This document shows, piece by piece, positions 44,901 through 51,851 of a stretch of 64,000 nt of DNA; within the stretch, counting starts at the first letter, position 1; each line of letters opens with the position of its first letter. The stretch covers positions 4,319,501 through 4,383,500 of the forward strand of contig WPIO01000019.1 in NCBI GenBank assembly GCA_009760855.2, read 5' to 3'. The notes beneath the pieces are model-generated. The model worked only from the letters and a program-made list of their open reading frames with translations, was not told the origin of the DNA and did no database searches. The DNA comes from Cristatella mucedo (lineage: Eukaryota > Bryozoa > Phylactolaemata > Cristatellidae). The position numbers and the translations under genes are program-made.

Positions 44901-46967
44901 TGCCTGTGGCAGTGGGCAAGCACACAATCCAGAACATAAGAGAAGGCTGATGCAGTGAGGCGGCTTACTTACAACCAGTGGCTATGGAAGCCCACGAACA
45001 AGTGTGGGTTACGAGTAAGCAGTACTACACCAAGGTCCCTTGCCATAAGAGGAATACGAGCGGGAGCCGATTCCAACTGTTACCTGGCAGCACGACAGCA
45101 AAGGATACAAGGCAGGTGGAAGCTACAGAGGTAAAACATATGAGCCACCTATTCTTCGGAATGCAGGTTAAGAGGAAAAGGCAGCAGGATCCACACAATG
45201 CCTTCTGTCACGAGCCGTTGACACATCAAAGTGTATTTACAAAACCACTTCGATAGCTTGTCATCATATTCAATCCGTGTGGGATTGGGGACTACTTAGC
45301 ACAAGGTATAGCTAAAAATATTAATGGCACCCAGGTTTTCTCAAGGCTACCCTGAGGTAATTCCGTTTTGGCAGGGCAGCCATAAGAAAATAACACTGGG
45401 GAGGGGCCCACAGCCTAGTGCTAAATACAGCAGCTACGTTGGTCTTTAAATCCAAGAAGCTCAACAAATTCAATCGCACGAAATGTGTCACCTTTGCTAA
45501 TGCAGCTGCCACGGATCTCAGTGGATACAAAGCAACATTATCCCTTTGAACAACAAGGCCTGACACGGCTCGCCTTCTTCACGACTGCCTGAACAGCTGC
45601 ACCAGCTCCAGCTCCTTCGTGCTGTCGGGTCCTCTTATGAAAATAAATTGCAGGTTCCCTCGTTTCACTTCCAAGACTGTTGCAAAAGGCGTCTTTGCAC
45701 GGCGAGTCACAGACTGTGTAGCACAGTCTTGCAATGTTTGCACTCTCCTACAGAAAATAGCGCTTCCTTTCCAGCCGTCCTATGCTGTTACTAGTATGCT
45801 GCTTACTTCCTCGGGAACAAACCTTTTTAGTCTGTGTTTCTAACGTTTGTGCTGCAGCATGAAGGTGGAAGTATGCTGGCTACCGTATGCACACCAAAAG
45901 CGAACTAGGCTTTCACTGCTATGTAGAATGCTACAGCATAATTCTGCTTAGCCTTTGAGGCATATTAGAACTGCTCCAGTCGCAGGCCGGCCAAACAACT
46001 AGCCACTAAGGGTCCATTATTAATAATAACAATAATAATAATACATTTGTATAGCGCCCTCAGAGAACTTAATCTCATTATAGGCACTTCACATTTGCTG
46101 CAAAATAATATCCGATAACCATGACAGTGGCAGCGTTGGGCAGTTAAGTGTCAGTTCTATCCTGCTGCCCTGTGCGGTAACGAGCGATCTGCATTCAAGC
46201 CACTGACTAGACCTCGAGACGACGTCTTCTGACAAGGCAGTCACCCGGTCTTAAAGCGTAGGCTGGGCAGGTACGGCTGGTTGGGTCATGCGCAAACAGT
46301 CGTGACGAGACTGACAACGCGTCGGCTGCTTACCTGGTTCCCCAGGCCGCAACGAGTCTTCAGAACCCTAAGCTCAGAGGCCAGCACGACTACTGAGATC
46401 GATGGAGCGTACGAACGTACAGAGAAAAGCTGAGCCCCGCGGCGCAGTAAAGAACAAAATGCAAGACTTAAACACTCGCGCTGCCCCCTGAACAGACAAT
46501 GCACAAATACGCGCCCGACCTAATCGCATAAATTAAACACCGAGATCGCGTTGAAAATGACTGGATAATAATAATACATTTGTTTAGCGCCATCTGAGAA
46601 CTAAATCTCTCTCTAGGCACTTTACACGTGCAGTAAAAGAAACAACCTGCGGGACAGACAGATATACGGAGGACGACGGCGACGAAACAGCAAACGTCCG
46701 AAGAGTGATGTCGCATGCACATGTGGGCATCAGCTGCGTTCGTCCGACCCGCAGCAACAGCAGGCGGACAGTTAAGCCCAACTCAAAATCAGCTGACGAC
46801 ATGAGCGACGTTGCTGGATGGAAAGACTCAACAACTTCTAGCATGAGGCATTCGCGTTACCTATAGCAGCTGTATGGTAGTCTTCGGTCTCCTTTAAAGC
46901 TCTTCCCTACCCAGGTTAACACTTTTTCAGCTCGTGCTGTCCTCACTAGCCATTGAAGATCCGACAT
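17912..46967 (-). CDS. ORC1: Origin recognition complex subunit 1, complete coding gene in 14 exons
   Basis: Largest ORC subunit; binds origins, loads MCM with CDC6/CDT1, and its BAH domain reads H4K20me2 in animals. Exons (minus): 46967-46861, 40031-39901, 39806-39634, 36701-36257, 30288-30138, 29599-29443, 28062-27941, 27798-27697, 24844-24661, 22106-21999, 20624-20475, 20339-20220, 18461-18307, 18194-17912. All 13 junctions keep phase, giving about 795 residues (human 861). BAH domain about 36-140; low-complexity linker about 150-425; AAA+ with Walker A GMPGTGKT (469-476), Walker B VVLVDE/LDLL (555-564), sensor 1 ANTMDLPER and sensor 2 [10 protein letters not shown]; winged helix to the C-terminus ([14 protein letters not shown]). 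Only the exon 5 boundary is uncertain. Introns hold LINEs, SINEs and microsatellites. Head-to-head with PRPF38A. Confidence 0.96.
18307..18461 (-). CDS. ORC1: ORC1 exon 13 (sensor 2)
   Basis: Acceptor CCTTAG|GTCGCA. Encodes [20 protein letters not shown], then [15 protein letters not shown]. The sensor-2 Arg lies in GDARR. Donor TGCG|GTAATT. Confidence 0.96.
18725..19180 (+). mobile_element. LINE family 2, decayed 3' part
   Basis: CAACATTGGCTACTCACCAA and GCAGTGCATCGACTTTAAGG are a decayed version of the [13 protein letters not shown] block. The end shows AAGTGCCTAGAGGAGATTTT, GGAGTGCC and a TTATTATTACTATTAC tail. Lies in ORC1 intron 12. Confidence 0.65.
19308..19450 (+). repeat. SINE-A copy, full length
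   Basis: GAGCTAATTTGGTCTAGCGG, TTAAGGTGCTCGCCCCGACC, the B-box region GGGCTCGAGCCCC, then GAAGCGCCTGAATAGAG and the stem-loop closing with GGGGCGCTATA. Well preserved. Confidence 0.93.
20220..20339 (-). CDS. ORC1: ORC1 exon 12
   Basis: Acceptor ATTACAG|GGTTTG. Encodes [19 protein letters not shown], then IEMASRK, matching human GLTRMCFQPYTYSQLQQIL. Donor GAAG|GTTAGT. Confidence 0.97.
20475..20624 (-). CDS. ORC1: ORC1 exon 11 (sensor 1)
   Basis: Acceptor CGTATAG|CTAGAC. Encodes [20 protein letters not shown], then [20 protein letters not shown] and ASRL. Donor TTTG|GTGAGT. Confidence 0.97.
20849..20890 (+). repeat. (CA)n microsatellite
   Basis: About 21 CA units preceded by a GCGA/GCGC-rich stretch; ORC1 intron 10. 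Confidence 0.95.
21135..21310 (-). mobile_element. Probable LINE family 2 3'-UTR relic
   Basis: TGACATGCACGGTATCAATC and ATGCAAAGGTCAGCATGC resemble the family 2 UTR repeats in minus orientation; the tail is not clear. Confidence 0.4.
21867..21975 (+). repeat. GA-rich low-complexity tract
   Basis: Degenerate GAGA/GATAGAGA repeats just downstream (on the minus strand) of the ORC1 exon 10 donor. Confidence 0.8.
21999..22106 (-). CDS. ORC1: ORC1 exon 10 (Walker B)
   Basis: Acceptor CACTCTAG|GCGCTC. Encodes [16 protein letters not shown], then EPTVVLVDE, giving the DE of Walker B. Donor CGAG|GTACAT, followed by a GA-rich low-complexity stretch. Confidence 0.96.
22387..22478 (+). repeat. Tandem duplication, 46-bp unit x 2
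   Basis: Two apparently identical consecutive copies of a unit containing CCGCAGAGCTGTCGGAGG and AACATTAAAAGTAGAACAGC; ORC1 intron 9. Confidence 0.9.
22684..22812 (-). repeat. SINE-A copy
   Basis: Reverse orientation: ATAATTCATTTGTTTAGTGT, CCTAAGAGAACTTAATCTC, GGGCTCGAGCCCC, GACCTTGGTCGTCAAAGG. The head is partly lost. Confidence 0.85.
23015..23425 (+). repeat. Dispersed repeat of unknown family, copy 1
   Basis: About 400 bp shared with 25430-25800 in the same orientation (GATGGATGGGTAGATGTAG; AGGCAGCTGCTATTCCTTAT; TCAAACTAAGGACCTG; GGCCACAGCC; AGTGGGTCAAAATAA-type end). No coding potential, tRNA head or LINE tail was recognised. Ends in a 25-bp minisatellite. Confidence 0.75.
23322..23400 (+). 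repeat. Short minisatellite, about 25-bp unit
   Basis: Three imperfect units built on GTGTGTGATTCCAGGTA. The related segment in the second copy of the surrounding repeat (25735-25770) is present once. Confidence 0.7.
24661..24844 (-). CDS. ORC1: ORC1 exon 9 (Walker A)
   Basis: Acceptor CTTGCAG|GTGTAT. Encodes [20 protein letters not shown] with the P-loop GMPGTGKT, then a Gly/Ser insert and [20 protein letters not shown]. Donor CAAG|GTTGGT. Confidence 0.97.
24934..25058 (+). repeat. SINE-A copy, diverged
   Basis: ATGGCCAAGGGGTAAGGTGC, TCGCCTTTGACAACCGAGG, GTGCTCGAGACC, GAGGCGCCTGGATAGAG and the stem-loop closing with TTAGGGTGCTTTACG. Confidence 0.8.
25105..25300 (+). repeat. Polypurine tract (G/A-rich)
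   Basis: Nearly 200 bases of GGGGAAGGGA-type sequence with very few pyrimidines; ORC1 intron 8. Could form triplex or G-rich structures. Confidence 0.9.
25430..25800 (+). repeat. Dispersed repeat of unknown family, copy 2
   Basis: Second copy of the element at 23015-23425, same strand, several indels apart. Both copies lie in neighbouring introns of ORC1. Confidence 0.75.
25990..26270 (+). mobile_element. LINE family 2, 3' UTR and tail
   Basis: Starts at GAACACCTATTTAGGACAGC (the last codons), then the full UTR (TGCATGCTGCCACTAACC; ATGCTGACCCTGTGCATG), the stem-loop GCGCCTAGAAAGAGATTGAG and an (ATT)n tail. Well preserved. Confidence 0.9.
26650..27055. mobile_element. Two facing LINE family 2 3'-end fragments
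   Basis: 26650-26870 is a minus-orientation 3' end (AAAGCGCCCTCAGAGAACTC; TTTACATTTGCTGC). 26970-27055 is a plus-orientation terminal stem-loop (GCAGCAAATGTAAAGTGTC; TTCTCTAAAGGCACTATAC). The intervening bases were not recognised. Confidence 0.75.
27697..27798 (-). CDS. ORC1: ORC1 exon 8 (start of AAA+ module)
   Basis: Acceptor ATTTTAG|ACTGCA. Encodes [17 protein letters not shown], then [14 protein letters not shown], almost the family consensus LHVSAVPESLPCREQEF. Donor GAGG|GTTGGT completes the Gly codon with exon 9. Confidence 0.95.
27941..28062 (-). CDS. ORC1: ORC1 exon 7 (linker to AAA+)
   Basis: Acceptor CTTGCAG|TCGTCA. Encodes a basic stretch (GAQRRKRSH) and ends FEEARLR, the counterpart of human [14 protein letters not shown]. 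Donor TACG|GTGATT. Confidence 0.9.
29443..29599 (-). CDS. ORC1: ORC1 exon 6 (acidic serine-rich linker)
   Basis: Acceptor ATCCAAAG|GCGTGT. Encodes [20 protein letters not shown], then a Ser/acidic run and a Gln/Arg/Ser-rich end. Donor CATG|GTAACA in phase 0. Placement rests on matching phase with exons 5 and 7 and on linker-like composition. Confidence 0.78.
29889..30045 (+). repeat. (GA)n microsatellite
   Basis: About 80 bases of GA, then interrupted GA/GACA repeats, in ORC1 intron 5 between exons 5 and 6. Confidence 0.95.
30138..30288 (-). CDS. ORC1: ORC1 exon 5 (linker; 5' boundary uncertain)
   Basis: The 3' half encodes [20 protein letters not shown] then TRSRK, a basic Ser/Thr-Pro linker with a donor GGAA|GTGAGT in phase with exon 6. 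Of two possible acceptors (30288 or 30239), only 30288 is in phase with exon 4. If 30239 is used, an extra unseen exon must lie between 30.3 and 36.2 kb. Confidence 0.65.
31850..31930 (-). mobile_element. LINE family 2, terminal fragment
   Basis: TAGCACCCTAAGAGAACC, AAATCTCTCTCCGAGCACTT, then ACTTGCTGAAAGAGAAGG: the 3' end in minus orientation. Confidence 0.6.
32262..32345 (-). mobile_element. LINE family 2, terminal fragment
   Basis: AGCACCCTGAGAGAATTAAT and CTCTGTCTAGGTACTTTC, the decayed stem-loop in minus orientation. Confidence 0.5.
32764..32970 (+). other. Unassigned stop-free stretch of about 68 codons
   Basis: Plus-strand frame reading [41 protein letters not shown] and ending at TGA. 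The protein-like character (VNDTAER, YLLQEVE) suggests a remnant of a coding sequence, probably from a mobile element, but I cannot name a family. It lies antisense inside ORC1 intron 4, just upstream of the LINE at 33.16 kb. Confidence 0.35.
33160..35210 (+). mobile_element. LINE family 1, 5'-truncated copy with reverse transcriptase
   Basis: Jockey-superfamily (L2/CR1-like) non-LTR retrotransposon in ORC1 intron 4. The 5' part encodes the linker before RT ([23 protein letters not shown]) with two frame changes (near 33.32 and 33.65 kb). From 33806 a 466-codon frame is open: motif [14 protein letters not shown] (residues 40-52), motif [14 protein letters not shown] (99-111), motif [12 protein letters not shown] (129-139), motif D LNDDKTE, then the C-terminal block [42 protein letters not shown]. 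The endonuclease is missing. 3' end GCGCTATACAAAACTCTCC; (TTACA)-like repeats follow at 35.25 kb. Confidence 0.93.
33806..35206 (+). CDS. LINE family 1 reverse transcriptase ORF (partial protein)
   Basis: Open frame with intact RT motifs including the YADD catalytic pair (Asp134, Asp135) and the motif A Asp42. Motif B has Arg where related elements usually have Gln (GVPRGS for GVPQGS). The frame is part of an element lacking its 5' half, so it is not expected to be mobile. The first Met is only the first in the frame; homology extends upstream in another frame. Confidence 0.85.
   Translation: MSETFQSGFKRQHSTETALLRVNNDILRGNDEANVTALALLDLSAAFDTIDHEVLLERLRTTIGLADEALAWFKSYLSDRVQSVSCGGQVSDMRRVTCGVPRGSVLGPLLFSIYTQPLGKVIKAHGLGYHFYADDTQLYLSFKPSESAAATEKLNACLADIRSWMSENFLKLNDDKTELLLIGHPKRVAGLKGFAVLIGDAIVRPSPRARNLGVVFDSCLNFKSFIQKTASTASHHIRSLSKIRTCLPQWLVKNLTSSLVLSRLDYCNSLLAGLPKKAIMPLQRTMNMAARLVFKSQQFEHVSPLLKELGWLPVEPRIQSKVLTLTHKACHGLAPSYLAELLHQFQPARTLRSCVDYKLAVPFLRLKTVGDRSFSSAGPRLWNSLPQFLRNDIYSPTADCGTSFSAVLNCYFYATHYLNCSPNSAMLPTFSLFRETKFEFETKSVGYRMRTESRLGCECAIQNSPA
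36257..36701 (-). CDS. ORC1: ORC1 exon 4 (end of BAH region and disordered linker)
   Basis: Acceptor CATGCAG|GTGAAG. Begins [13 protein letters not shown], then [20 protein letters not shown], which aligns with human [20 protein letters not shown] just after the BAH domain. The remainder is Gly/Ala/Ser/Arg-rich and probably disordered. Donor CAAG|GTATGC. The long open frame here is an exon, not a separate gene. Confidence 0.88.
36702..37180. other. ORC1 intron 3 segment without recognised features
   Basis: No repeat, exon or strong structure recognised between ORC1 exon 4 and the (TG)n run. Confidence 0.4.
37181..37345 (-). repeat. SINE-A copy with adjoining (TG)n run
   Basis: (TG)n at 37181-37228 joins the 3' end of a reverse SINE-A: AATTCGTTTGTACAGCACCC, TAAGAGAATGTAATCTC, GGCGCTTCGCATTTGCAGTA, GGGCTCGAGCCC. 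The tRNA-like head is incomplete. Confidence 0.8.
38040..38545 (+). mobile_element. LINE family 1, decayed C-terminal part
   Basis: CAAGGCTTGGCTCCTTCATA, TCTAGCCGAACTGGCTGC, AAAGACAGTTGGTAAA and GGTCCTACACTGTGGAGC follow the C-terminus of the 33-35 kb copy with many indels. ORC1 intron 3. Confidence 0.75.
38936..38975 (+). repeat. SINE-B 3'-end fragment
   Basis: TGTACAAAAGAGGCTGTTTA then ATTAGCTAGTATAAT, the last 35 bases of the SINE-B consensus. Confidence 0.55.
39634..39806 (-). CDS. ORC1: ORC1 exon 3 (BAH domain, second part)
   Basis: Acceptor TTTGCAG|GTGGTG. Encodes [20 protein letters not shown], then a loop and [10 protein letters not shown], matching human VQWFVRFCEVP and AETIIGLVRVI. 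Donor AGTG|GTAGGT; ends in phase 0. Confidence 0.92.
39901..40031 (-). CDS. ORC1: ORC1 exon 2 (BAH domain, first part)
   Basis: Acceptor TGTTTTAG|CTCGTG. Encodes [20 protein letters not shown], then [11 protein letters not shown], matching human IHIQIGQFVLIEG and YVAKLLELFED. Donor AAAG|GTATTT. Confidence 0.92.
41410..41680 (-). mobile_element. LINE family 2 3'-end fragment nested in the older copy
   Basis: TAATAATAGCTTGCTTGTAT, AGCACTCAAGGATAACTAAA and UTR repeats (GGACTATGCATTGTATCAAG) lie between the motif A and motif B parts of the older relic. Confidence 0.6.
42560..42775 (+). mobile_element. LINE family 2 3'-end fragment nested in opposite orientation
   Basis: GTGCATGCTGCCACTAACCA, CCCTGTGCATGTCACCCC, then CACCTAGAAAGAGATTGAGT, GAGGGTGCTTTATCAAG and TTATTACTATTATT. 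Plus orientation inside a minus-orientation LINE, and better preserved than its host. Confidence 0.85.
43758..43890 (-). mobile_element. LINE family 2, 3'-end fragment
   Basis: (AAT)n tail, ATAGCGCCTCAGAGAACCC, CTTTCTAGGCACTTTACATT, TGCTGCAAAGGAAGCACG in minus orientation. Confidence 0.8.
44590..44665 (+). mobile_element. LINE family 2, terminal stem-loop only
   Basis: AGAAATGTAAAGTGCCTAGA, AAGAGATTGAGTTCTCTGAG, GGCGCTTTATCAAGTGC and (ATT)n. A clean, very short insertion with a near-consensus 3' end. Confidence 0.8.
45400..45960 (+). mobile_element. LINE family 1, decayed C-terminal part
   Basis: Plus-strand remnants of [10 protein letters not shown] and the HGLAP...L block (CTGACACGGCTCGCCTTCTT; CTGAACAGCTGCACCAGCTC), corresponding to the [11 protein letters not shown] to WNSLP part of the 33-35 kb copy; the end carries a mutated 3' terminus. 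ORC1 intron 1. Confidence 0.65.
46018..46115 (-). mobile_element. LINE family 2, 3'-end fragment
   Basis: (AAT)n, CATTTGTATAGCGCCCTCAG, AGAACTTAATCTCATTATAG and CACTTCACATTTGCTGC in minus orientation. Confidence 0.75.
46563..46640 (-). mobile_element. LINE family 2, terminal fragment
   Basis: ATAATAATACATTTGTTTAG, CGCCATCTGAGAACTAAATC, TCTCTCTAGGCACTTTACAC in minus orientation; ORC1 intron 1, 0.2 kb from exon 1. Confidence 0.7.
46861..46967 (-). CDS. ORC1: ORC1 exon 1 (start)
   Basis: ATG at 46967-46965 begins [15 protein letters not shown], then [12 protein letters not shown]. The WVG block aligns with human KTYSWVGRPLLDRK. Donor ATAG|GTAACG; ends in phase 2, exactly fitting exon 2 almost 7 kb away. 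Confidence 0.85.
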
Positions 46968-46994
46968 CTCGAAACTAGCACCGCCGCAGAATGG

Positions 46995-47080
46995 TTTTTC
47001 GCGGGTGTGGTCACGTGGAGCCGTTCACACACTTCCGGAGGCGGGCCCAGCTTAATAAGCATAGGCAACTGGATCACGTG
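46995..47080 (-). promoter_or_regulatory. Candidate ORC1 promoter elements (E2F-like site and two E-boxes)
   Basis: On the minus strand CCCGCGAAAAA (47005-46995) lies 28-38 bases upstream of the ORC1 ATG and resembles an E2F site (core CGCGAAA). CACGTG E-boxes are at 47012-47017 and 47075-47080. E2F control of ORC1 is known in animals. Here the match is by motif only, and the transcription start is unknown. Confidence 0.4.
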
Positions 47081-47149
47081 ACAGATCCGTAATTTGAGGG
47101 GGCGTTACACGAACGGCTGCCAATAAATATTCACCGGCCAATCTTTGTT

Positions 47150-47171
47150 TATATATATATATATATATATT
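47150..47171. repeat. (TA)n microsatellite
   Basis: Eleven TA units; further AT runs at 47380-47406 and a CA/TA compound run at 47492-47537. Confidence 0.9.
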
Positions 47172-47207
47172 TATGCGTGGTATAAATTAACATAAATATA
47201 CTTACGC

Positions 47208-47345
47208 ATGGATTGGTCCAGCGGTTAAGGTGCTCGCCCCGACCAAGGCCTGGCTGAGGTCGTGGGCTCGAGCCCCGAGGCATATGTGAAGGGCCTGAAT
47301 AGAGATTAAGTTCTCTTGGTGCGCTATACAAATGAATTATATTTA
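47208..47345 (+). repeat. SINE-A copy, young
   Basis: GGATTGGTCCAGCGGTTAAG, GTGCTCGCCCCGACCAAGGC, GGTCGTGGGCTCGAGCCCC, GGCCTGAATAGAGATTAAG, TTCTCTTGGTGCGCTATAC. Differs at only a handful of sites from the copy at 51852-51992. Confidence 0.95.
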
Positions 47346-47371
47346 TATTTATGGATGTATATTTATGCGTG

Positions 47372-47406
<35 letters not shown>

Positions 47407-47489
47407 GCTGCGTATAACTTGTGCGTAGAACTATAGAAGAATATATGTGTGGTTTAAATTTAACCATAAATGTACTTATGCCCGAATGT

Positions 47490-47539
<50 letters not shown>

Positions 47540-48563
47540 TTATGTATAAATACATGCGTATAGCATGTGCACACATGCGGTCACTTAGAATAAACGAAAG
47601 CCTGTACAGCGATAGTGTGGCACCGGTATGCGTTGCTGCTGACGACACAAGTGTCAAAACAAGAGAACGCGGTCTTTAGTCGCACAGCTCTCATTGTGAG
47701 GGGAGGGGTCCTCAGTGCCGCACTCAGCACCGTAGCAGTTCTACTGAAGTAAAATATCGCCACTAGACATTTTCGTTTTGAGCTCAGTTAAGAAAACTCG
47801 GCTATGCACATAAATGCAGACTGATAAGTCTCCAAAAACACACTCTTGCCATACGAGTAAAAACAAGTCCGTTGGGAAAAGAGGAATGCAGCAGCGTGAA
47901 CATTGAGACAAGTCTTGAAGACCCGAAAAGCTGGGGTGGCGTAAATGCCAAACGACCGTAAATTCCTAGTAACCAACGGTTGATGCGTTTGAATGTTGCT
48001 TTCGTAAACTAATTTCCCTTCGAAGAGATTACTTTAAAAGTCCCTTTAGTATACGTTCGCAATAGACGCATCTTAACCCAAAACCACGGACTTGGCTACG
48101 AGATTACAGGAGCGAACGGTAATAGTCCGAAGTTCGCACCGACGACCTGCCTAGCGAAATGCTGCCGCAGCCCAACAGCACATTGGGGGATAAGCTATTT
48201 GATAAGCGGTAAGAAGGCTGATTTTTATAAGAAATCTTGTCAGTATCTTTACTTTTTAGTAGACCTAGATTAAATTAAGAGAGATCAGTATAGTAAATAG
48301 GGTGCACTAGTGGCACATACTGGAACAAGAGGCGCGCCTAAAAAGCGGTCTTGGAAAGTATTTCTAAAATAGCCAGGACGTAATGGCTCTGTTTATACTT
48401 ACAATATTCCAAAATTCCACAGATTGCCTTCCTCACACAATGGAGACTACATAGACATCCATCGCGATCGTGAGGCTTTTTTTAGAAGTGTATTTTTTAT
48501 TTTCTTGAATAGCTCAGCCGTCTGTCAACCTGACATATTGCCGAAAACAAAAAATATTTATGC

Positions 48564-48678
48564 TATTCATTTTTACAGCGCCCTAATGAAACTTGATCTC
48601 AATATAGGGGCTATAGAAATGCCAAAGTACTCGAGCCCACGACCTTGGTCGTTAAAGGCGAGCACATACACCCCTGCA
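48564..48678 (-). repeat. SINE-A copy, diverged
   Basis: ATTCATTTTTACAGCGCCCT, AACTTGATCTCAATATAGGG, ACTCGAGCCCACGACCTTGG, CGTTAAAGGCGAGCAC in reverse orientation. Confidence 0.8.
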
Positions 48679-50189
48679 GGCCTTCAATTTGCTTTACCTG
48701 CTCGGCGAGTACCTCGGTACGGATAAGAGGTCTTGAGTAGTCCGTTTGCATTTCCTGGCTTGGCCCCTAAGAAAACTGCCGTTCTTGTAGGGTTGACGGA
48801 TGGAGTAGAGTGTGGCTCAACAGCGACACTCATCAGATTGCTCTCAAATAACACATTTACACTGAAAGAAATGGCGGATACATCCACGCTTAGGTATCTG
48901 TCACAGGCGTGGCTGGTTTTATTAAGGCAGACGCGAGAATCTTTGCTTAAGGATTGTATTTAACTCGGATTATGTGAATATATCACTGCGGAGTGGGGCG
49001 GTCAAAGACATCGGAGATACTTTAGCGTGGCCGGCAATTACTTTGTGGGTAGAGCTTCCTGGCGGCAGACGGAAAACGGAGACTGTGTAGGCGTCCTGAC
49101 TTTGCTAAGGCTGTGGAGATGACATGATCATACAGCAAAGGTCCCTGTAGAAAAAAAGACGCCCAGCTGCAGACCAGACACTACGTGAGATGTGCTGGTA
49201 ACGCCCTTTATTGAAAGTTAGACTTTTCAGTTTCTGATGAACACTCGATTTTTCCGTTACCACCTACCGGACCTTGCCTTTTTGTGAGGGTTAGCTCATA
49301 CTAAGATTAGAATAGTTATCTAAGTATGAGCGGAGAATTGTATGATGCAAATAATATGTGCATGGTTATTAACATATCGCACATGCTCATTCGATCGCAG
49401 TGTCAACTGCGAGCTGAAGTGAGCATTTTAAAAGACTATTCGAGCAAGTTTGATCACATTTTCCTGGGTAGCCATAATAACAAGAATATTTGAGACACTG
49501 GGTGTAAAGCACAAACTGAGAATTAAATTTGTTTCTAGACAGTGCATATGATTGGACTTTAGGTATTACATTTAAAAAAGTGATAACCTACCATATATGC
49601 TAGCTACAGTGGCAAAAACAGTTATTTTTCCTGCTAAGAAGCTCTTGAATTGAATCCGGCTTCGCAAAAGTGTCTGCTAACGTAGCACTCCGCTGCCATC
49701 GCTACCTCCGTCAAGCCGCTCTCGGGGGCGTGAAGCGGCGATGAGGGATGGGCGTCTTCTCACACCGCGGCATAGTCTCTGGCTGAAAGGCGAATCGAAG
49801 CATTCTTGGCCCATTCACCCACTTCCGTTCTTGGAATCGGTTAAGGTCTCGCTAGGGAGCAATACACCGTTGGCGTTGTTCATCGGCTGGCTCTCTGATG
49901 TTCGAACCGAACTGCAGTGAGTACGTAAAAGAAGATTCAATGCGTGGTTTCGTTTAATTAATGGCACTGCCCCTGATTGTTGTACGAGTGGGCTGTGACA
50001 CTCGATGTGGTATGGTGGTCGGGATGCGCTGTTAGTAACTATTGCGACAGGGCCAGTCTCCGGCACTCCGGCGGGCGAGAGGGGCGAAGAGACTTGTGCC
50101 TCCCCCGGCTCCGTGCGCAATGAAATAAACTGGTGGTGTGAGTCGTCGGCTGGCGTTCTGTGCTATGCGCGAACAAAACTACACAGTGC

Positions 50190-50350
50190 AGTGAGACAAA
50201 CGATGATTTTAACCTTCCCTTTACATGTCAAGTCAATAGATATCTTATAAAAGGTCGGCAGCGAGTTTAAGGCTAGGTAAACACGGGTACCGAACGCACG
50301 ATCTCCAACAAGGGATTCAAGTTCGGTTAGAGGCGCTCCACAATCGCGGG
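50190..50350 (-). mobile_element. LINE C-terminal relic
   Basis: Minus-strand frame ELESLVGDRAFGTRVYLAL, NSLPTFYKIS matches the ...GDRAF...WNSLP block of the LINEs here; surrounding sequence not recognised. Confidence 0.6.
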
Positions 50351-50669
50351 ATATTGGCTCGCGGGATGTCCTCCTCCACGGGCTCGGCGGTGATGGTTTG
50401 CAGAACGACGCCTTCACTCGAGAAAAAAGCTTTCTCTTCCACAAACCACCGCCACACTTTCCCTACCACTCATCGCTGACATAAAAGAACATTCAAGAAG
50501 AGCCTCCGGCTGCCTCCATGCGAAGAGCATCGAGGCAGCAGCGTTCTTTAGAGGCTGGGTACAAGGATCCAAGAAAAAGCTGCTGCTCTCTGCCCTCGCG
50601 CCCGAAAGCCGTTCGAGAAAGCTCGCTTATTGTTCTTGCGGTCTGAAGCCTTCGGGCGACGACGTCTGC

Positions 50670-50815
50670 GAGCTGGTTTGGCCAAGCGGCTAAGGTGCTC
50701 GCCCCGACCAAGGTCTGGCCGGCCGAGGTCGTGGGCTCGAGCCCCGTGGCATATGTGAAGCACCTGAATAGAGATCAAGTTCTCCTAAGGACGCTATACA
50801 AATGAATTATATTTT
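50670..50815 (+). repeat. SINE-A copy
   Basis: GAGCTGGTTTGGCCAAGCGG, CTAAGGTGCTCGCCCCGACC, GGGCTCGAGCCCC, CACCTGAATAGAGATCAAGT, GACGCTATACAAATGAATTA. Nearly full length. Confidence 0.95.
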
Positions 50816-51851
50816 TATCTTTCTCATGCCCGTGGTCTCATCGTGGAAAACAAGGTCGGGCAGTATCAAACTGTTCCTAGCTTCAACGCACCCGTCATTG
50901 GTCGCCAGCTGCGACACGTAATACAGCAGGGTAGCGATCGAACGGTTCAGGACAGGGTGATGGCTGGCTCAGACACTGTCACCTGACAGCAGTGGCTCTT
51001 TCACCGAAGTAGCGCCCAAATAAAGCAGTCTCATTATTGTTGTTTGATTCGCACTGCAGAGAGCCAGCCGATGCCCAGCACCAACAGTTTATTACCACGC
51101 ACAGAGCCCAAGGGCGCACGGCTTCTTCCGGCCCCGTCTCCCACTCGACTCGCCGCAAAACTCCTCCTGTAAGTCGGCGGGAGGTCAAAGCCGGCCTGTG
51201 GAAAAACCACAGCCGTCAGACCACAGCCGTGCACTGGCCTGTCCCTAGGCTACTACCGGTCTGCCTAGCTTGCAGTGTGCCGGCGAGCCCAGCGATCTGA
51301 GCCATGCACAGAGAACCACAAACCACACTTATCTCGTGCCCCAGCGCAGGTACGAAATTCTGCCCGAGGTTGATATTCGACTCATAATCTACGTTTAAAT
51401 CCACCCTATAGCTTCTGTCAATACACTGGTGTAGTTAGAAGGGGTTATTGGCAATCTTAGCTACGAGCGTGGCATCTCGAAGTCTCGCGAATTGCAGCAG
51501 CGCCGTCTATTGAGATTCTCAGCCAGGCGTAGCTATCGTTAATCTATTATGTCTGAGCGCATGGCTTGCCACACCGACCTCGCCTATTTTGGCTAGGCAT
51601 TAGCTCGGGGGTAGGCGAACGCGGCCCACGTATGCTGTCTGAACAGCAGGCTGTTCAGCCGTTCCGCTGGCGCACGTTCTCTCCCAGAGCGTCTGCCTCA
51701 GTCGCGCCGTGCATACATTTGAACCAAGTCTGTGAGCTATTGCTTACGCCTACGTAGTGGGTCCCGCCGGCGACTCACCGCGTGCGACGCCACATTCTTC
51801 GTCACATCGGGCATCGGCGTCGCGCATCATTTCAATAAATAATACTGGTTT

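Noticed and set aside
46286-46844. Minus-strand frames near ORC1 exon 1 as additional ORC1 exons
   Set aside because: No BAH or ORC1 similarity, and exon 1 already joins exon 2 in phase without them.
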